Assembly (NCBI GenBank): GCA_022792335.1
Contig: JAAWAV010000007.1
Location: 1-64,000, forward strand
Direction of reading: 5' to 3'
DNA length: 64,000 nt
Origin: Lachnospiraceae bacterium
Lineage (GTDB): Bacteria; Bacillota; Clostridia; Lachnospirales; Lachnospiraceae
How positions within the stretch are numbered: position 1 is the stretch's first letter; every line of letters begins with the position of its first letter. Under the pieces are notes generated by a model. It searched no databases. It was not told the origin of the DNA and was given only the letters and a program-made list of their open reading frames with translations. Made by a program: the position numbers and the translations under genes. Below, piece by piece: positions 51,701 to 59,515 of the stretch.

Positions 51701-52156
51701 CTGGAGCGGAAGGGGAGTGGTGAAGTTTCCAGAGACGCGTTTCTGGAGGCTATGCGACCCCGCGGAGTGTTTAATGGGGAGGACCGGGTGGTTTCTCTGT
51801 TCCGAAAGGAGAAGGAGGCGGACGGAAGTTCCAAGTGGCTTCCGGCCGTTACCAAAGACGGAGAACTGGTGCGGTCCAGATCAGCGGCAATTTCCACAAA
51901 GCAGTTTGAACATTTGCGAAGCTTTGTTTATCGGCGTATGGAACAGTTTGGCTCTGCCATTGCAGAGGGAGAAATTTCTGCAAAACCTTACAGAAGAAAA
52001 GAGCGGACCGGCTGTGACTTTTGTGAGTTTGGCCCGGTGTGCGGTTTCGACCGGAAACTTTCCGGCTATGAGTATCGCCGGCTTTTGGAGAAGAAACCGG
52101 AGGAAATCTGGAAAGAACTGGAGGAAATGGACAGAAAAAGCGGGGGAGAAGTGTGA
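48749..52156 (+). CDS. addB: ATP-dependent helicase/nuclease subunit AddB
   Basis: Subunit of the AddAB double-strand-break resection enzyme. FVLGGAGTGKSRFL is the N-terminal Walker A, and a degenerate helicase body follows. The C-terminal RecB-type nuclease has VKIIDYKSGSMDFDLG at about 926-940. The 4Fe-4S cluster cysteines are one in AACAYAQF (about 770) and three in GCDFCEFGPVCGF (about 1088). Length 1135 is typical. The stop overlaps the addA start (GTGA), so the subunits are translationally coupled. Confidence 0.95.
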   Translation: MSLKFVLGGAGTGKSRFLNQSLVEEAGRYPDRQFFAIVPEQFTMETQKELTFLSPGHSILNIDIVSFERLAYRVFEELSCMPETILDDMGKSMLLRKACASVEKKLEVYRNHLNRAGFIEQLKSTMSEFGQYRIGEEELSSLIRQTETRPLLNRKMKDMQLLFGAFKEAMGEGMITAEELLPTLCHVLPRSKKVRGSVMILDGFTGFTPAQYQVLEVLLSCCRRLTVAVTIDADAEIYDAKETGDFFALSRETIATLCKMAGERKVGREEDVILQEPVRFLESRELAFLAGRLFRDCAETWEEELEEISLSEEASPMEEVQALTVRLTALVREEGLRYREIAVVCGDMEGYRPLLEQAMKEAGLPAFLDDTRSLFTNPVVEYMRAALEVIEKDFSYESMFRFLKCGFLSFEEDVLFEMENYVLALGIRGHRRWEASWEILYRGGEHVNLEILNEAREEAAAPLLSLREAFRKKDATVREMTEALFYFLDGQQVQARLSEMAAVFEKEGAYSLAKEYEQAYGQLLGLFDRITGLLGEEVLSVKNYRDVLDAGCREIRVGVIPAALDRILVGDVERSRLKDIKALFFIGVNDGNVPKRKRPGGLLSELDREELAPYARLTPSGRESSLIDKFYLYLTVTKPSRRLYISYVLADELGEKKSPSPYLSYLLRLFPKLSCKKAPEKESLVLTEELALRLFADGMEEYRTGQSSDLWDALYDCLLERKENRALLDRIVDAAFFSYGGDRISKAAARALYGDVLSGSVTRLETYAACAYAQFLTYGLRLVKRKEFEFAALDMGNVFHKAIELSFRYAAQEGISVSNLDEEGRRDLVKKAMEAAAENLGSHVLKASARNEYLLTRMERITEKTLWALGEQLQAGEFKPAAFELAFSPGESAAMRISLSDGGTMQLKGKIDRVDLFEEADNVYVKIIDYKSGSMDFDLGAVYGGLELQLVVYLDAVMRREQQKHPDKEIIPAGMFYYQIQDPILERKGSGEVSRDAFLEAMRPRGVFNGEDRVVSLFRKEKEADGSSKWLPAVTKDGELVRSRSAAISTKQFEHLRSFVYRRMEQFGSAIAEGEISAKPYRRKERTGCDFCEFGPVCGFDRKLSGYEYRRLLEKKPEEIWKELEEMDRKSGGEV

Positions 52157-55100
52157 CAGTGGAATGGACGAAAGAACAGAAACAGATCATCGGACTTCGG
52201 GATAGAAATCTTCTGGTATCGGCGGCGGCAGGCAGCGGAAAAACGGCGGTTTTGGTAGAACGGATTATGGCGATGATTACAGATCAGGAAAAGCCGGTGG
52301 ATATCGACCGGCTTTTGGTGGTGACTTTTACCAATGCGGCGGCAGGACAGATGCGGGAACGAATTGGGAAACGTATAGCAGAGGAACTCCATTCTTCGCC
52401 GCAGGATGAGAATTTAAAACGGCAGGAGGATTTGCTTCCCCACGCGAAGATTATGACCATTGACAGTTTTTGCCTTTCTGTGGTGCGGAACTATTTCAGC
52501 TTCCTGGATCTGGATCCGGATTTTCGGATTGGAGATGAAGGAGAGCTGAAACTAATCCGAGAGGAAGTCATGGCGGAACTTTTAGAAGAAAAGTATCAGG
52601 AGGCGTCGCCGGGATTTTTGCTGTTTGTAGAGAGCTACGGAGAGGGAAAAGGCGATGGGAATCTGGGGGAAGTGATCGACCGGCTGTATCAGTTTGCATC
52701 AGCCTACCCGGATCCGGAGGGACAGCTTGCACTTTGGAAAAAGCAGCTTGGAGAGGCGACGTCAGAGGAAGGCATAGAGAGCGTTTCCTGGATGCAGGTG
52801 TTGATGGAGGAACTTCATCTGGCGGCAGGGGAACTGAAAGAACGCTGTGAGGCCGCCATAGAAGTTTGCGGAGAATCAGAAGGGCTGGCCCCTTACGGAG
52901 CCATGTTTGAGGCGGATCGGAAGATTATCTGCAGGCTTTGGAAGGCAGACAGTTATAAAGAAGCGGCGGAGCTTCTGGAAGGAATGAAAAAATCCTTTGT
53001 GACAAAGCCGAGGCTGGGAAAAAAAGTTCTGGTGGACGAGGAGATGAAGGAATTTCTCTCTGCCTTGCGGGATTCCATGAAAAAGGAACTGATTTCTTTG
53101 GCAGAGTCATTCTATCTGGGGGAAATTGGGCAGGTGTGCGCGGATATCCGGGGAGTGAGAGAGCCTCTGGAGGAGCTCATCGATTTGGCGGTGGCCTATG
53201 GCAGAGCGTTCAAAGTAGCCAAACGGGAAAAAAATATGGTGGACTTTTCTGATATTGCCCACTTTGCGCTCCAGATTCTGGCAAAGCCTGTGGAAGGCGG
53301 AGGGACCGTACCGTCGGAGACAGCCGTGGAACTGGGACGGAGCTTTCATGAAATTATGATTGACGAATATCAGGACAGCAACTGGATTCAGGAAGCCATT
53401 TTAACGAGCGTATCCAGGGAAAGGGAGGGAAGGCCCAATCTCTTTATGGTAGGGGATGTCAAACAGAGCATTTACCGGTTTCGCCAGGCCAGACCGGAAC
53501 TTTTCATGGAGAAATATACTTCCTATACCAGGGAGGACAGCCTTTACCAGAAAGTAGATTTGCACAGGAATTTCCGGAGCCGTGAAACGGTGCTTGCCGC
53601 AGCCAATTTTTTCTTTGGACAGTTGATGGAACAGAAGCTGGGCGGGATCTCCTATGACGAGGAAGCGGCTCTGATTCCCGGACGAATGTTTCCGGAGGCG
53701 GCAGAACTTTCTTCTGTGGAGACGGAGGTCCTTCTTGTGGATCTGGGGAAATCCGGAGAGAAGGGGGGAGAAGGAAGCCTTCGGGAATATCAGGCAAAGG
53801 AGCTGGAGGCCAGAGCAGTGGCCGGGCGGATAAAAGAGCTGGTGGATCCGGAACGTGGATTTCAGGTGCTGGATAAAGAGACGGGAGAATATAGAAAGGC
53901 CCGTTACGGAGATATCGTCGTTCTTTTACGGACCATGAGCGGATGGGCGGAGGTTTTTACAGAAGTTTTTATGGAAGCAGGGATTCCGGCTTTTGCCCAG
54001 ACGCGGACAGGGTATTTTTCAGCCAGGGAGATTCAGTGCATGTTGAATCTTTTGCGAATCATTGACAATCCCATGCAGGATATTCCACTGGCGGCAGTCC
54101 TGCATTCTCCCATGGGAGGCTTTACTTCAGAAGAACTGGCTGTTGTCACGGCGGCGGCCGGACAGGAGACTGCTCCAGTCTCTCTGAAAGGACTTTACGG
54201 TGCATTGAAAACATTTTCCATGCAGGGACAGGACGAATTTTTGCGGGAAAAAACGGAAGTCTTTCTCGCGATGCTTTCCGATTTCCGAAAACGGGCGGTT
54301 TATATGCGCCTTCATGAGCTTTTGCAGTACATTCTGGAAAAAACGGGATATGGCTGGATGCTGGCGGCCATGCCCGGAGGTAATATCCGGAAAAAAAATA
54401 TGGAGATGCTAATCAGGCGGGCGGTGGATTATGAAACGACCAGTTATCAGGGCGTGTTTCAGTTTGTACGCTATATTGAAAAATTGCAGAAATACTCTGT
54501 GGATTTCGGAGAAGCAGCTCCTTCCCAGGGAGAGGAAGATACGGTACGCATTACCAGCATTCACAAAAGCAAAGGGTTGGAATATCCTATTGTCATTCTT
54601 TCCGGGGTGGGAAAATCTTTCAACCGCCAGGACAGCAATCAAAAGATTCTGTTCCATCCGGAGCTTGGAATGGCGGCAGATTTTATAGATGTAAAAAAAC
54701 GGACCAGGGTGCCGACACTTCCGAAAAAAGTATTTCAGCGGCTGCTTCGTCTGGATCTTCTGGGGGAAGAGCTGCGGGTATTTTATGTGGCTCTTACCAG
54801 GGCCGAGGAAAAACTGATTCTTACAGGAGCCGATCGTTATCTGGAAACAAAGCTTGTCAAATGGAACAGCCTCCGACTGACAAAGGAAGAAAAGCTTCCG
54901 TATTATGCAGTTTCCTCTGCCGGCTCTTATCTGGACTGGATTTTGATGGCCTTAGTACGAAACAAGACTTATGAGAAGATTTTTACGGAGAGAGGGGTGA
55001 CACCGCCTGTCTTTCACAGATTGTACGAACGATTCGTTCCCATTGCCATCCGTCTGGTGGGCATGGAGGAGCTTGTGCGCCAGGAGGTATGGAAGCAGGC

Positions 55101-55926
55101 TTCCGGACAGTTTTTACGGGAGGGGCTTTCAGGGCCTAGGGCAGAGGGACAGGAAGCGTTAAAGGAACGATTGAGGAACCGGCTTTCTTATCGCTATCCT
55201 TATACTATGGCAGTGACGACTCCCAGAAAATTCAGTGTATCTGAGCTTAAGGAGGAGACAGCTCCTGAGACTTTTTCCGGAGTGATTTCAGGAGAGGCGT
55301 CTGACGGGGTAGCGCTCTATGAGACAGGGCCTTTTGACGAGGATAGAGCAGTTCCCAACTTTTTAAAATCGGAAGAGCCTCGTTCCGGAGCGGCGAGAGG
55401 GACTGCTTATCACAGGCTGTTGGAGCTTTTGCCTTTCCAGATGAGTCCGTTGTCGGAGGAGGCCGTATTTCATGCAGTAGAAAGTCTGGAGGCGCAGGGG
55501 CTTTTGCCTAAAAATACGGATAAAAGTCTGAATTTAAGAAAGGTATACCGGTTTCTTTTATCTCCCCTTGGAAGGCGGATGGCGGGAGCAAAGATCCTGA
55601 AAAAGGAGCAGCAGTTTGTGATGAGCCTTCCGGCTGGTAGAATCCGACCAGAATACGGGGAAGGCCCGCTTGCAGAAGAAGAAATTCTGGTTCAGGGAAT
55701 CATTGACGCCTGGTTCGAGGAGGACGGAGAGCTGGTGATTGTGGATTATAAGACGGATCAGGTGAATGGTCTTGACAGGGAGGAGGCGAAAGGCTTGCTT
55801 GTCGGACGTTATCAAGCACAGCTTGACTATTACCAGGCAGCGTTAGAGATGAGTACGGGGAAGCAGGTGAAAGAACGTTATCTCTATTCCTTTTCTCTGG
55901 AGGAGGCAATCCTTGTAGAACGCTGA
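52153..55926 (+). CDS. addA: ATP-dependent helicase/nuclease subunit AddA
   Basis: UvrD-type 3'-5' helicase plus nuclease, 1257 residues. VSAAAGSGKTAVLVERI is Walker A (about 22-38), VVTFTNAAAGQMRERI motif Ia, IMIDEYQDSN at about 402 motif II, GDVKQSIYRFRQARP motif III, ITSIHKSKGLEYP motif V and FYVALTRAEEKL motif VI. The C-terminal nuclease has VIVDYKTDQV at about 1194. The start is GTG, overlapping addB by four bases. With AddB it processes DNA ends up to Chi and loads RecA. Confidence 0.96.
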   Translation: MTVEWTKEQKQIIGLRDRNLLVSAAAGSGKTAVLVERIMAMITDQEKPVDIDRLLVVTFTNAAAGQMRERIGKRIAEELHSSPQDENLKRQEDLLPHAKIMTIDSFCLSVVRNYFSFLDLDPDFRIGDEGELKLIREEVMAELLEEKYQEASPGFLLFVESYGEGKGDGNLGEVIDRLYQFASAYPDPEGQLALWKKQLGEATSEEGIESVSWMQVLMEELHLAAGELKERCEAAIEVCGESEGLAPYGAMFEADRKIICRLWKADSYKEAAELLEGMKKSFVTKPRLGKKVLVDEEMKEFLSALRDSMKKELISLAESFYLGEIGQVCADIRGVREPLEELIDLAVAYGRAFKVAKREKNMVDFSDIAHFALQILAKPVEGGGTVPSETAVELGRSFHEIMIDEYQDSNWIQEAILTSVSREREGRPNLFMVGDVKQSIYRFRQARPELFMEKYTSYTREDSLYQKVDLHRNFRSRETVLAAANFFFGQLMEQKLGGISYDEEAALIPGRMFPEAAELSSVETEVLLVDLGKSGEKGGEGSLREYQAKELEARAVAGRIKELVDPERGFQVLDKETGEYRKARYGDIVVLLRTMSGWAEVFTEVFMEAGIPAFAQTRTGYFSAREIQCMLNLLRIIDNPMQDIPLAAVLHSPMGGFTSEELAVVTAAAGQETAPVSLKGLYGALKTFSMQGQDEFLREKTEVFLAMLSDFRKRAVYMRLHELLQYILEKTGYGWMLAAMPGGNIRKKNMEMLIRRAVDYETTSYQGVFQFVRYIEKLQKYSVDFGEAAPSQGEEDTVRITSIHKSKGLEYPIVILSGVGKSFNRQDSNQKILFHPELGMAADFIDVKKRTRVPTLPKKVFQRLLRLDLLGEELRVFYVALTRAEEKLILTGADRYLETKLVKWNSLRLTKEEKLPYYAVSSAGSYLDWILMALVRNKTYEKIFTERGVTPPVFHRLYERFVPIAIRLVGMEELVRQEVWKQASGQFLREGLSGPRAEGQEALKERLRNRLSYRYPYTMAVTTPRKFSVSELKEETAPETFSGVISGEASDGVALYETGPFDEDRAVPNFLKSEEPRSGAARGTAYHRLLELLPFQMSPLSEEAVFHAVESLEAQGLLPKNTDKSLNLRKVYRFLLSPLGRRMAGAKILKKEQQFVMSLPAGRIRPEYGEGPLAEEEILVQGIIDAWFEEDGELVIVDYKTDQVNGLDREEAKGLLVGRYQAQLDYYQAALEMSTGKQVKERYLYSFSLEEAILVER

Positions 55927-56030
55927 GGCAAATTTCGTCTGTAGGAGGGACATGTATCGGAAGCGTATACAAATGATTTTCAATTTTTCGTAAATCTTCA
56001 TATTCGATTCATGGTTATCCAAGATTTTTC

Positions 56031-56039
56031 TGATATAAT
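56031..56039 (+). promoter_or_regulatory. Extended -10 promoter of the C39-like gene
   Basis: TGA then a perfect TATAAT (56034-56039), an extended -10 with a weak -35. It is 64 nt before the start codon. Confidence 0.6.
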
Positions 56040-56102
56040 ATAGACAGTTAAGATGCGAAAAGGCGTTAGAAAAATACAGAAGAAACATGGGGGAGATGCC
56101 AT

Positions 56103-57083
56103 ATGATCCGCGATACGGCCAGAAAAATGCCGCAGCAGTCAATCAATCGCCAGGATAGCGTATCCAGGTTGCGGGAAAGAAAACGTATGAAGCAGAGGCG
56201 GAGGAGAAACAGAAAGATTGCTTTAGCAGTTTTTTTGGCGACTCTTTGCGGAATTTCTTTCTGGCTGGGAAGAATTACGGCGCCAAAAGTAGAAAAACAG
56301 GGAGAAAAAGGCGGCGGGAGCCAGATCGCCCGGACAAATGCGGAAGGGACAAGAACGCTGAGTGCGAAGAATGAAGAAGATTCCGGTACGGACATGACGG
56401 CTGAAGATATGATTGCGTATGTGCAGGCGCATCCAAAGGAATATCCGGAGTTTTTACAAAGTTTTTTGGAGAGCAATCGGGAGGCGGCAGATTTCGTCTA
56501 TCACTATCCGGAAAACAAAGATCGAACAGGCGGGACAATTGATTTGTCTGGAGAATATACGGAAGGGGAAATTCCACTTTTCATTCAGTGGGACAAGCGG
56601 TGGGGTTATGAAACCTATGGAGACGATTTGATGGCCTTAAGCGGTTGCGGTCCAGTCTGCCTTTCCATGGTATATGTGGGACTTACCGGCGACACGACAA
56701 TGAATCCAAAAGCTATGGCGGAGTTTTCATCAAAAAATGGGTACTATCTGGAAAATGTCGGTACAAGCTGGGAGCTTATGAGCTCCGGAGCGAAGCTTCT
56801 TGGCCTTTCCTGGAAGAATCCGGCCCTTCATCAGGCAGAAATATTTGCGGAGCTGGATGCAGGCCATCCGCTGATTTGCAGTATGCAGCCTGGAGACTTC
56901 ACCACTACGGGACATTTTATTGTGATTTACGGGCGGAAGGGGGAGAATCTTCTGATTCACGATCCTAACAGCCCGGAAAGAAGCGCAAAGGAATGGCCTT
57001 ATAATCAGGTAGAAAGTCAGATCAAGAATATTTGGTCTTATTCTAAAGCTGAGAAATCCTCTATAGTTGAAAACTACCTGTAA
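56103..57083 (+). CDS. Membrane-anchored C39-like cysteine peptidase
   Basis: 326 residues. A strongly basic N terminus (RLRERKRMKQRRRRNRK) leads into one membrane helix (about 39-58), then a low-complexity linker. The C39_2-type domain runs from about 155: IPLFIQWDKRWGYETYGDDL, the catalytic Cys in LSGCGPVCLSMV (about 180), GHFIVIYGR with the His, and LIHDPNSP with the Asp/Asn. The enzyme would act outside the membrane, and its substrate is unknown. Its last codons form one arm of a 13-bp inverted repeat that extends past the stop. Confidence 0.8.
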   Translation: MIRDTARKMPQQSINRQDSVSRLRERKRMKQRRRRNRKIALAVFLATLCGISFWLGRITAPKVEKQGEKGGGSQIARTNAEGTRTLSAKNEEDSGTDMTAEDMIAYVQAHPKEYPEFLQSFLESNREAADFVYHYPENKDRTGGTIDLSGEYTEGEIPLFIQWDKRWGYETYGDDLMALSGCGPVCLSMVYVGLTGDTTMNPKAMAEFSSKNGYYLENVGTSWELMSSGAKLLGLSWKNPALHQAEIFAELDAGHPLICSMQPGDFTTTGHFIVIYGRKGENLLIHDPNSPERSAKEWPYNQVESQIKNIWSYSKAEKSSIVENYL

Positions 57084-57116
57084 GTTCAGGGAGCGTTCAA
57101 GATAGGTAGTTTTCAA
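57067..57116 (+). repeat. 13-bp inverted repeat across the C39 stop codon
   Basis: TTGAAAACTACCT (57067-57079) pairs perfectly with AGGTAGTTTTCAA (57104-57116); the TAA stop is in the loop. It has no T-run. It may be a weak terminator, or protect the mRNA 3' end. Confidence 0.55.
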
Positions 57117-57197
57117 AAATTGACGAATAAATATTGCCCCCTCTTTCCATACTAATACAGGCTGCATCGGTTGACAGGAACCGCCTATGTAGCCTGT

Positions 57198-57331
57198 ACC
57201 GTCGCTTGACAAGGACATACACGCCCTGAACCACGATATTTGCTTGATTTTTTGCGTTATCCTTAGTCGGTGTACGTCCGGTACACCTCCATCGTCTGCC
57301 TTGAAAATCAAGCAAATGTCAGTGGTCAGGG
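57198..57331 (-). repeat. Structured 134-nt repeat, copy A (- strand)
   Basis: Read on the - strand: a long interrupted outer stem (CCCTGACCAC plus ATTTGCTTGATTTT, pairing with AAAATCAAGCAAAT plus GTGGTTCAGGG) encloses CAAGGC, ten bases, a 7-bp hairpin (GGTGTAC, loop CGGAC, GTACACC), nine bases and TAACGC. Ten bases after the stem (CGTGTATGTC) comes CTTGTCAAGCGACGGT. Copy B shows the same order and spacing. No coding sequence was supported here. Confidence 0.75.
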
Positions 57332-57338
57332 TTGAAAA

Positions 57339-57472
57339 GTCGAACAGGGATGAAATTCAGCCCCTGCAAGGCGCTTGACCGACGCGTACTGGACGTACGC
57401 GGAGTGAAAGTAACGCCGCAGGAGCTGAATTTCCCCCTTTTTCGACCGTGTGTGCTCTTGTCAAGCGACGGT
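57339..57472 (+). repeat. Structured 134-nt repeat, copy B (+ strand)
   Basis: Same length and architecture as copy A but inverted and seven bases away. The outer stem is GTCGAA, AGGG and GAAATTCAGCCCCTGC, pairing with GCAGGAGCTGAATTTC, CCCT and TTCGAC. Inside are CAAGGC, ten bases, the hairpin CGCGTAC-TGGAC-GTACGCG, nine bases and TAACGC. CGTGTGTGCT and CTTGTCAAGCGACGGT follow. The stems differ in sequence from copy A yet keep pairing, while the loops and the 3' tail are conserved. Confidence 0.75.
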
Positions 57473-57508
57473 TTCCGCTTGACAAAACTCCGAATTTCCA
57501 GGTATAAT
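57458..57508 (+). promoter_or_regulatory. Consensus promoter of mntP with inverted repeat over the -35
   Basis: Perfect TTGACA (57479-57484), 18-base spacer and perfect TATAAT (57503-57508). A 10-bp perfect inverted repeat TTGTCAAGCG/CGCTTGACAA (57458-57467, 57476-57485) covers the -35. Its left arm is the tail of repeat copy B. The arrangement could be an operator. Transcription would start just before the riboswitch aptamer. Confidence 0.85.
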
Positions 57509-57514
57509 ACACGA

Positions 57515-57646
57515 AGATAAGGGAGTAGTTGGCGTTTTTGGACGTAGCGGAGTCAACATACTGATACGCATGGAAATGGGGATATCTGGCTTTGCTTTAA
57601 ATAATGAGACTTATCTGCACATTTTTTGTGCAGATGGGTCTTTTTT
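57515..57646 (+). ncRNA. yybP-ykoY manganese riboswitch upstream of mntP
   Basis: The leader has the conserved parts of the Mn2+-sensing yybP-ykoY class: GGGAGTAG after the first P1 strand, GTCAACATACTGATACGC, and ATCTGGCTTTGCT in the third loop. P1 is AGATAAG (57515-57521) with CTTATCT (57610-57616). The right P1 strand is also the left arm of an intrinsic terminator, GACTTATCTGCAC/GTGCAGATGGGTC (57608-57620, 57628-57640) followed by six T (57641-57646). Metal binding that holds P1 would therefore block the terminator and switch the gene on. The gene controlled is a manganese exporter, which fits the known biology. Confidence 0.92.
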
Positions 57647-57677
57647 ATCGTATGGGGAATTTTGCTCCCCATACGAT
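57647..57677 (+). repeat. 12-bp hairpin in the mntP leader
   Basis: ATCGTATGGGGA (57647-57658), 7-nt loop, TCCCCATACGAT (57666-57677), a perfect stem directly after the riboswitch terminator. No T-run follows. It might stabilise the read-through mRNA. Confidence 0.55.
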
Positions 57678-57754
57678 ACTGTCATTCCAGGCGTCTTTAT
57701 TCCCTGAAAGGAACATATGATAAATCAGGACGAAAGAAACAAAAGGAGAGAATG

Positions 57755-58312
57755 ATGGCAGTTTGGGAAATGTTTTTCATCGCAGTGGGGCTTTCCATGG
57801 ACGCTTTTGCAGTATCCGTCTGCAAGGGGCTGGCCATGCAGGGAATGTGCTGGAAAAATGCATGGCTGGCAGGCGCGTATTTCGGAGGATTTCAGATGCT
57901 TATGCCCCTTGCGGGATACCTTCTTGGCACCGGCTTTCAGGATAAGATTATGAGCATTGATCACTGGCTTGCCTTCATCCTTCTTGGAACCATCGGCACC
58001 AATATGGTGAAAGAGTCCTTTTCCGGCGAGGCGAAAGGGGACTGTTCGTTTGATGTGAAAACAATGCTGCTCTTAGCTGTGGCGACCAGTATCGACGCTC
58101 TGGCGGTGGGCGTGACCTTTGCCTTTTTAAAAGTAGAAATTCTTCCGGCCGTGTCCCTGATCGGAGCGACCACCTTTGTGCTGTCAGCCGCAGGAGTCCG
58201 GGTGGGAAACGTCTTTGGAAGCAGATACAAAGCGAAAGCGGAACTTGCCGGAGGAGTGATCTTGATTTTTATGGGAGTTAAGATCTTGTTGGAGCATCTG
58301 GGCGTATTTTAA
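57755..58312 (+). CDS. mntP: Manganese efflux pump MntP
   Basis: Exports Mn2+ across the cytoplasmic membrane. The 185-residue protein has six hydrophobic segments in two related halves, each with a conserved membrane Asp ([16 protein letters not shown] and [18 protein letters not shown]). [15 protein letters not shown] and [12 protein letters not shown] are further family marks. ATG 57755, six bases after AGGAG, is preferred over the adjacent ATG 57752. The consensus promoter and the yybP-ykoY riboswitch upstream make expression manganese-dependent. The next gene follows after six bases. Confidence 0.94.
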   Translation: MAVWEMFFIAVGLSMDAFAVSVCKGLAMQGMCWKNAWLAGAYFGGFQMLMPLAGYLLGTGFQDKIMSIDHWLAFILLGTIGTNMVKESFSGEAKGDCSFDVKTMLLLAVATSIDALAVGVTFAFLKVEILPAVSLIGATTFVLSAAGVRVGNVFGSRYKAKAELAGGVILIFMGVKILLEHLGVF

Positions 58313-58318
58313 GGAGAA

Positions 58319-59470
58319 ATGACGGTGAGAATAACATGGGAGTATCAAAGGCTTTCGGAAGGGATTCGTATTTTGAGGGCATGGGGAGAGGCAGAATGTT
58401 TGACAGTTCCGGAAATTCTGGAAGGACTTCCGGTGACGGAAATCGGGCCTTATGCTTTTTCGACGGCGGAGCTTCCACGCAGACTGAAAGAAAAAGAGGG
58501 AGAGCGGCGGCGCACGGTGGAGGAAGGTACAAATTTAATAGAGGAACCGGGAAACCCTGTGGCCGGGAACCGTCTTCAGGCGATACGTCTGCCGGCCTCT
58601 GTCCAGGTCATCGGCGATTATGCTTTTTACGGCTGCCTAGAATTGAAAGAGATTGCTTTTGCCGATTCGATGAAAAGGATTGGAAGCGGCGCTTTTATGG
58701 GATGCCGGAATGTGGACAGGCTGGAACTTGAAGAGAGGGGAACAGGAGAAAATACACTGTATCAGATGCTCTCTGAGCTCCGCTATACCATAGAGGTAAT
58801 CATAAGAAGAAGCGAGGGCAGTACAGTCCTTATACTTCCGGAATATTATGAATCGTCCGTAGAAAATATTCCAGCCAGGATTCTGGAGCTTCATTATCAG
58901 GGGACAGGCTATCGCTACCGCCAGTGTTTCCGAAACGGAATCATTGACTACAGAGAATACGACCGTCTGTTTGGACTGGCGGAAAGTCAGGAACCGCCGG
59001 AGGTTTTGACAAGGCTGGCCTATAACCGGATCCAGTACCCGGAGGGCCTTTCAGAAGAAGCGAAAGGGACCTATCTGGAGTGGATTGGCGCGAATGTCAG
59101 GGAGGCAGGAAATTATTTTTTGAAACGGGACGATCTTCCGGCCATCCGGCTGTTGTGCGAAGCCGGAGGTTTTAACGGGACGGCAAAAGACAAAAAGAAG
59201 GAGCCTGGAACTGGAGAAGGCAAACGGGTGGTGGCCGACGGGGCTGGGGATTTCTATATGGCGTCCATGGGAGAACATATCCTTGGAGAGGCAGAACTGG
59301 AGCCGGGGGAGGGCAAAAAAAGCTCCGGAGAGGAAGAAAGCTCCAGAGCTTCGCTGGATATTCTGCTTGAAATGGCCGGTCATATGGGGCGGACGGAGAT
59401 CGTAAGCTATCTGATGGATTACCGCTACAGGAAGCAGGGCGGAAGAAAGAAAAAGGTATTTGATCTATGA
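58319..59470 (+). CDS. Protein with BspA-type leucine-rich repeats
   Basis: 383 residues, cytoplasmic by sequence. Residues ~20-140 contain LRR_5-like units (VPEILEGLPVTEIGPYAFS, LPASVQVIGDYAFYGCLELKEI and AFADSMKRIGSGAFMGCRNV, each in part: IGDYAFYGCLELKEIAF). The first is split by an acidic/basic insert. A helical region at 195-285 is followed by a Lys/Glu/Gly-rich linker (about 290-345) and two ankyrin-like helices at the end (LDILLEMAGHMGRTEIVSYL). ATG 58319 is only two to three bases from AAGGAG; GTG 58325 is better spaced, so the start is uncertain. It follows mntP by six bases. Function unknown. Confidence 0.65.
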   Translation: MTVRITWEYQRLSEGIRILRAWGEAECLTVPEILEGLPVTEIGPYAFSTAELPRRLKEKEGERRRTVEEGTNLIEEPGNPVAGNRLQAIRLPASVQVIGDYAFYGCLELKEIAFADSMKRIGSGAFMGCRNVDRLELEERGTGENTLYQMLSELRYTIEVIIRRSEGSTVLILPEYYESSVENIPARILELHYQGTGYRYRQCFRNGIIDYREYDRLFGLAESQEPPEVLTRLAYNRIQYPEGLSEEAKGTYLEWIGANVREAGNYFLKRDDLPAIRLLCEAGGFNGTAKDKKKEPGTGEGKRVVADGAGDFYMASMGEHILGEAELEPGEGKKSSGEEESSRASLDILLEMAGHMGRTEIVSYLMDYRYRKQGGRKKKVFDL

Positions 59471-59515
59471 CGGTGATGACATTCACTTTATTGACAGATA
59501 TAGCGCGCAGATAGT

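Noticed and set aside
57097..57520. Short open frames within the repeat pair
   Set aside because: They follow from the palindromic sequence; the conserved feature is the stem structure, not a reading frame.
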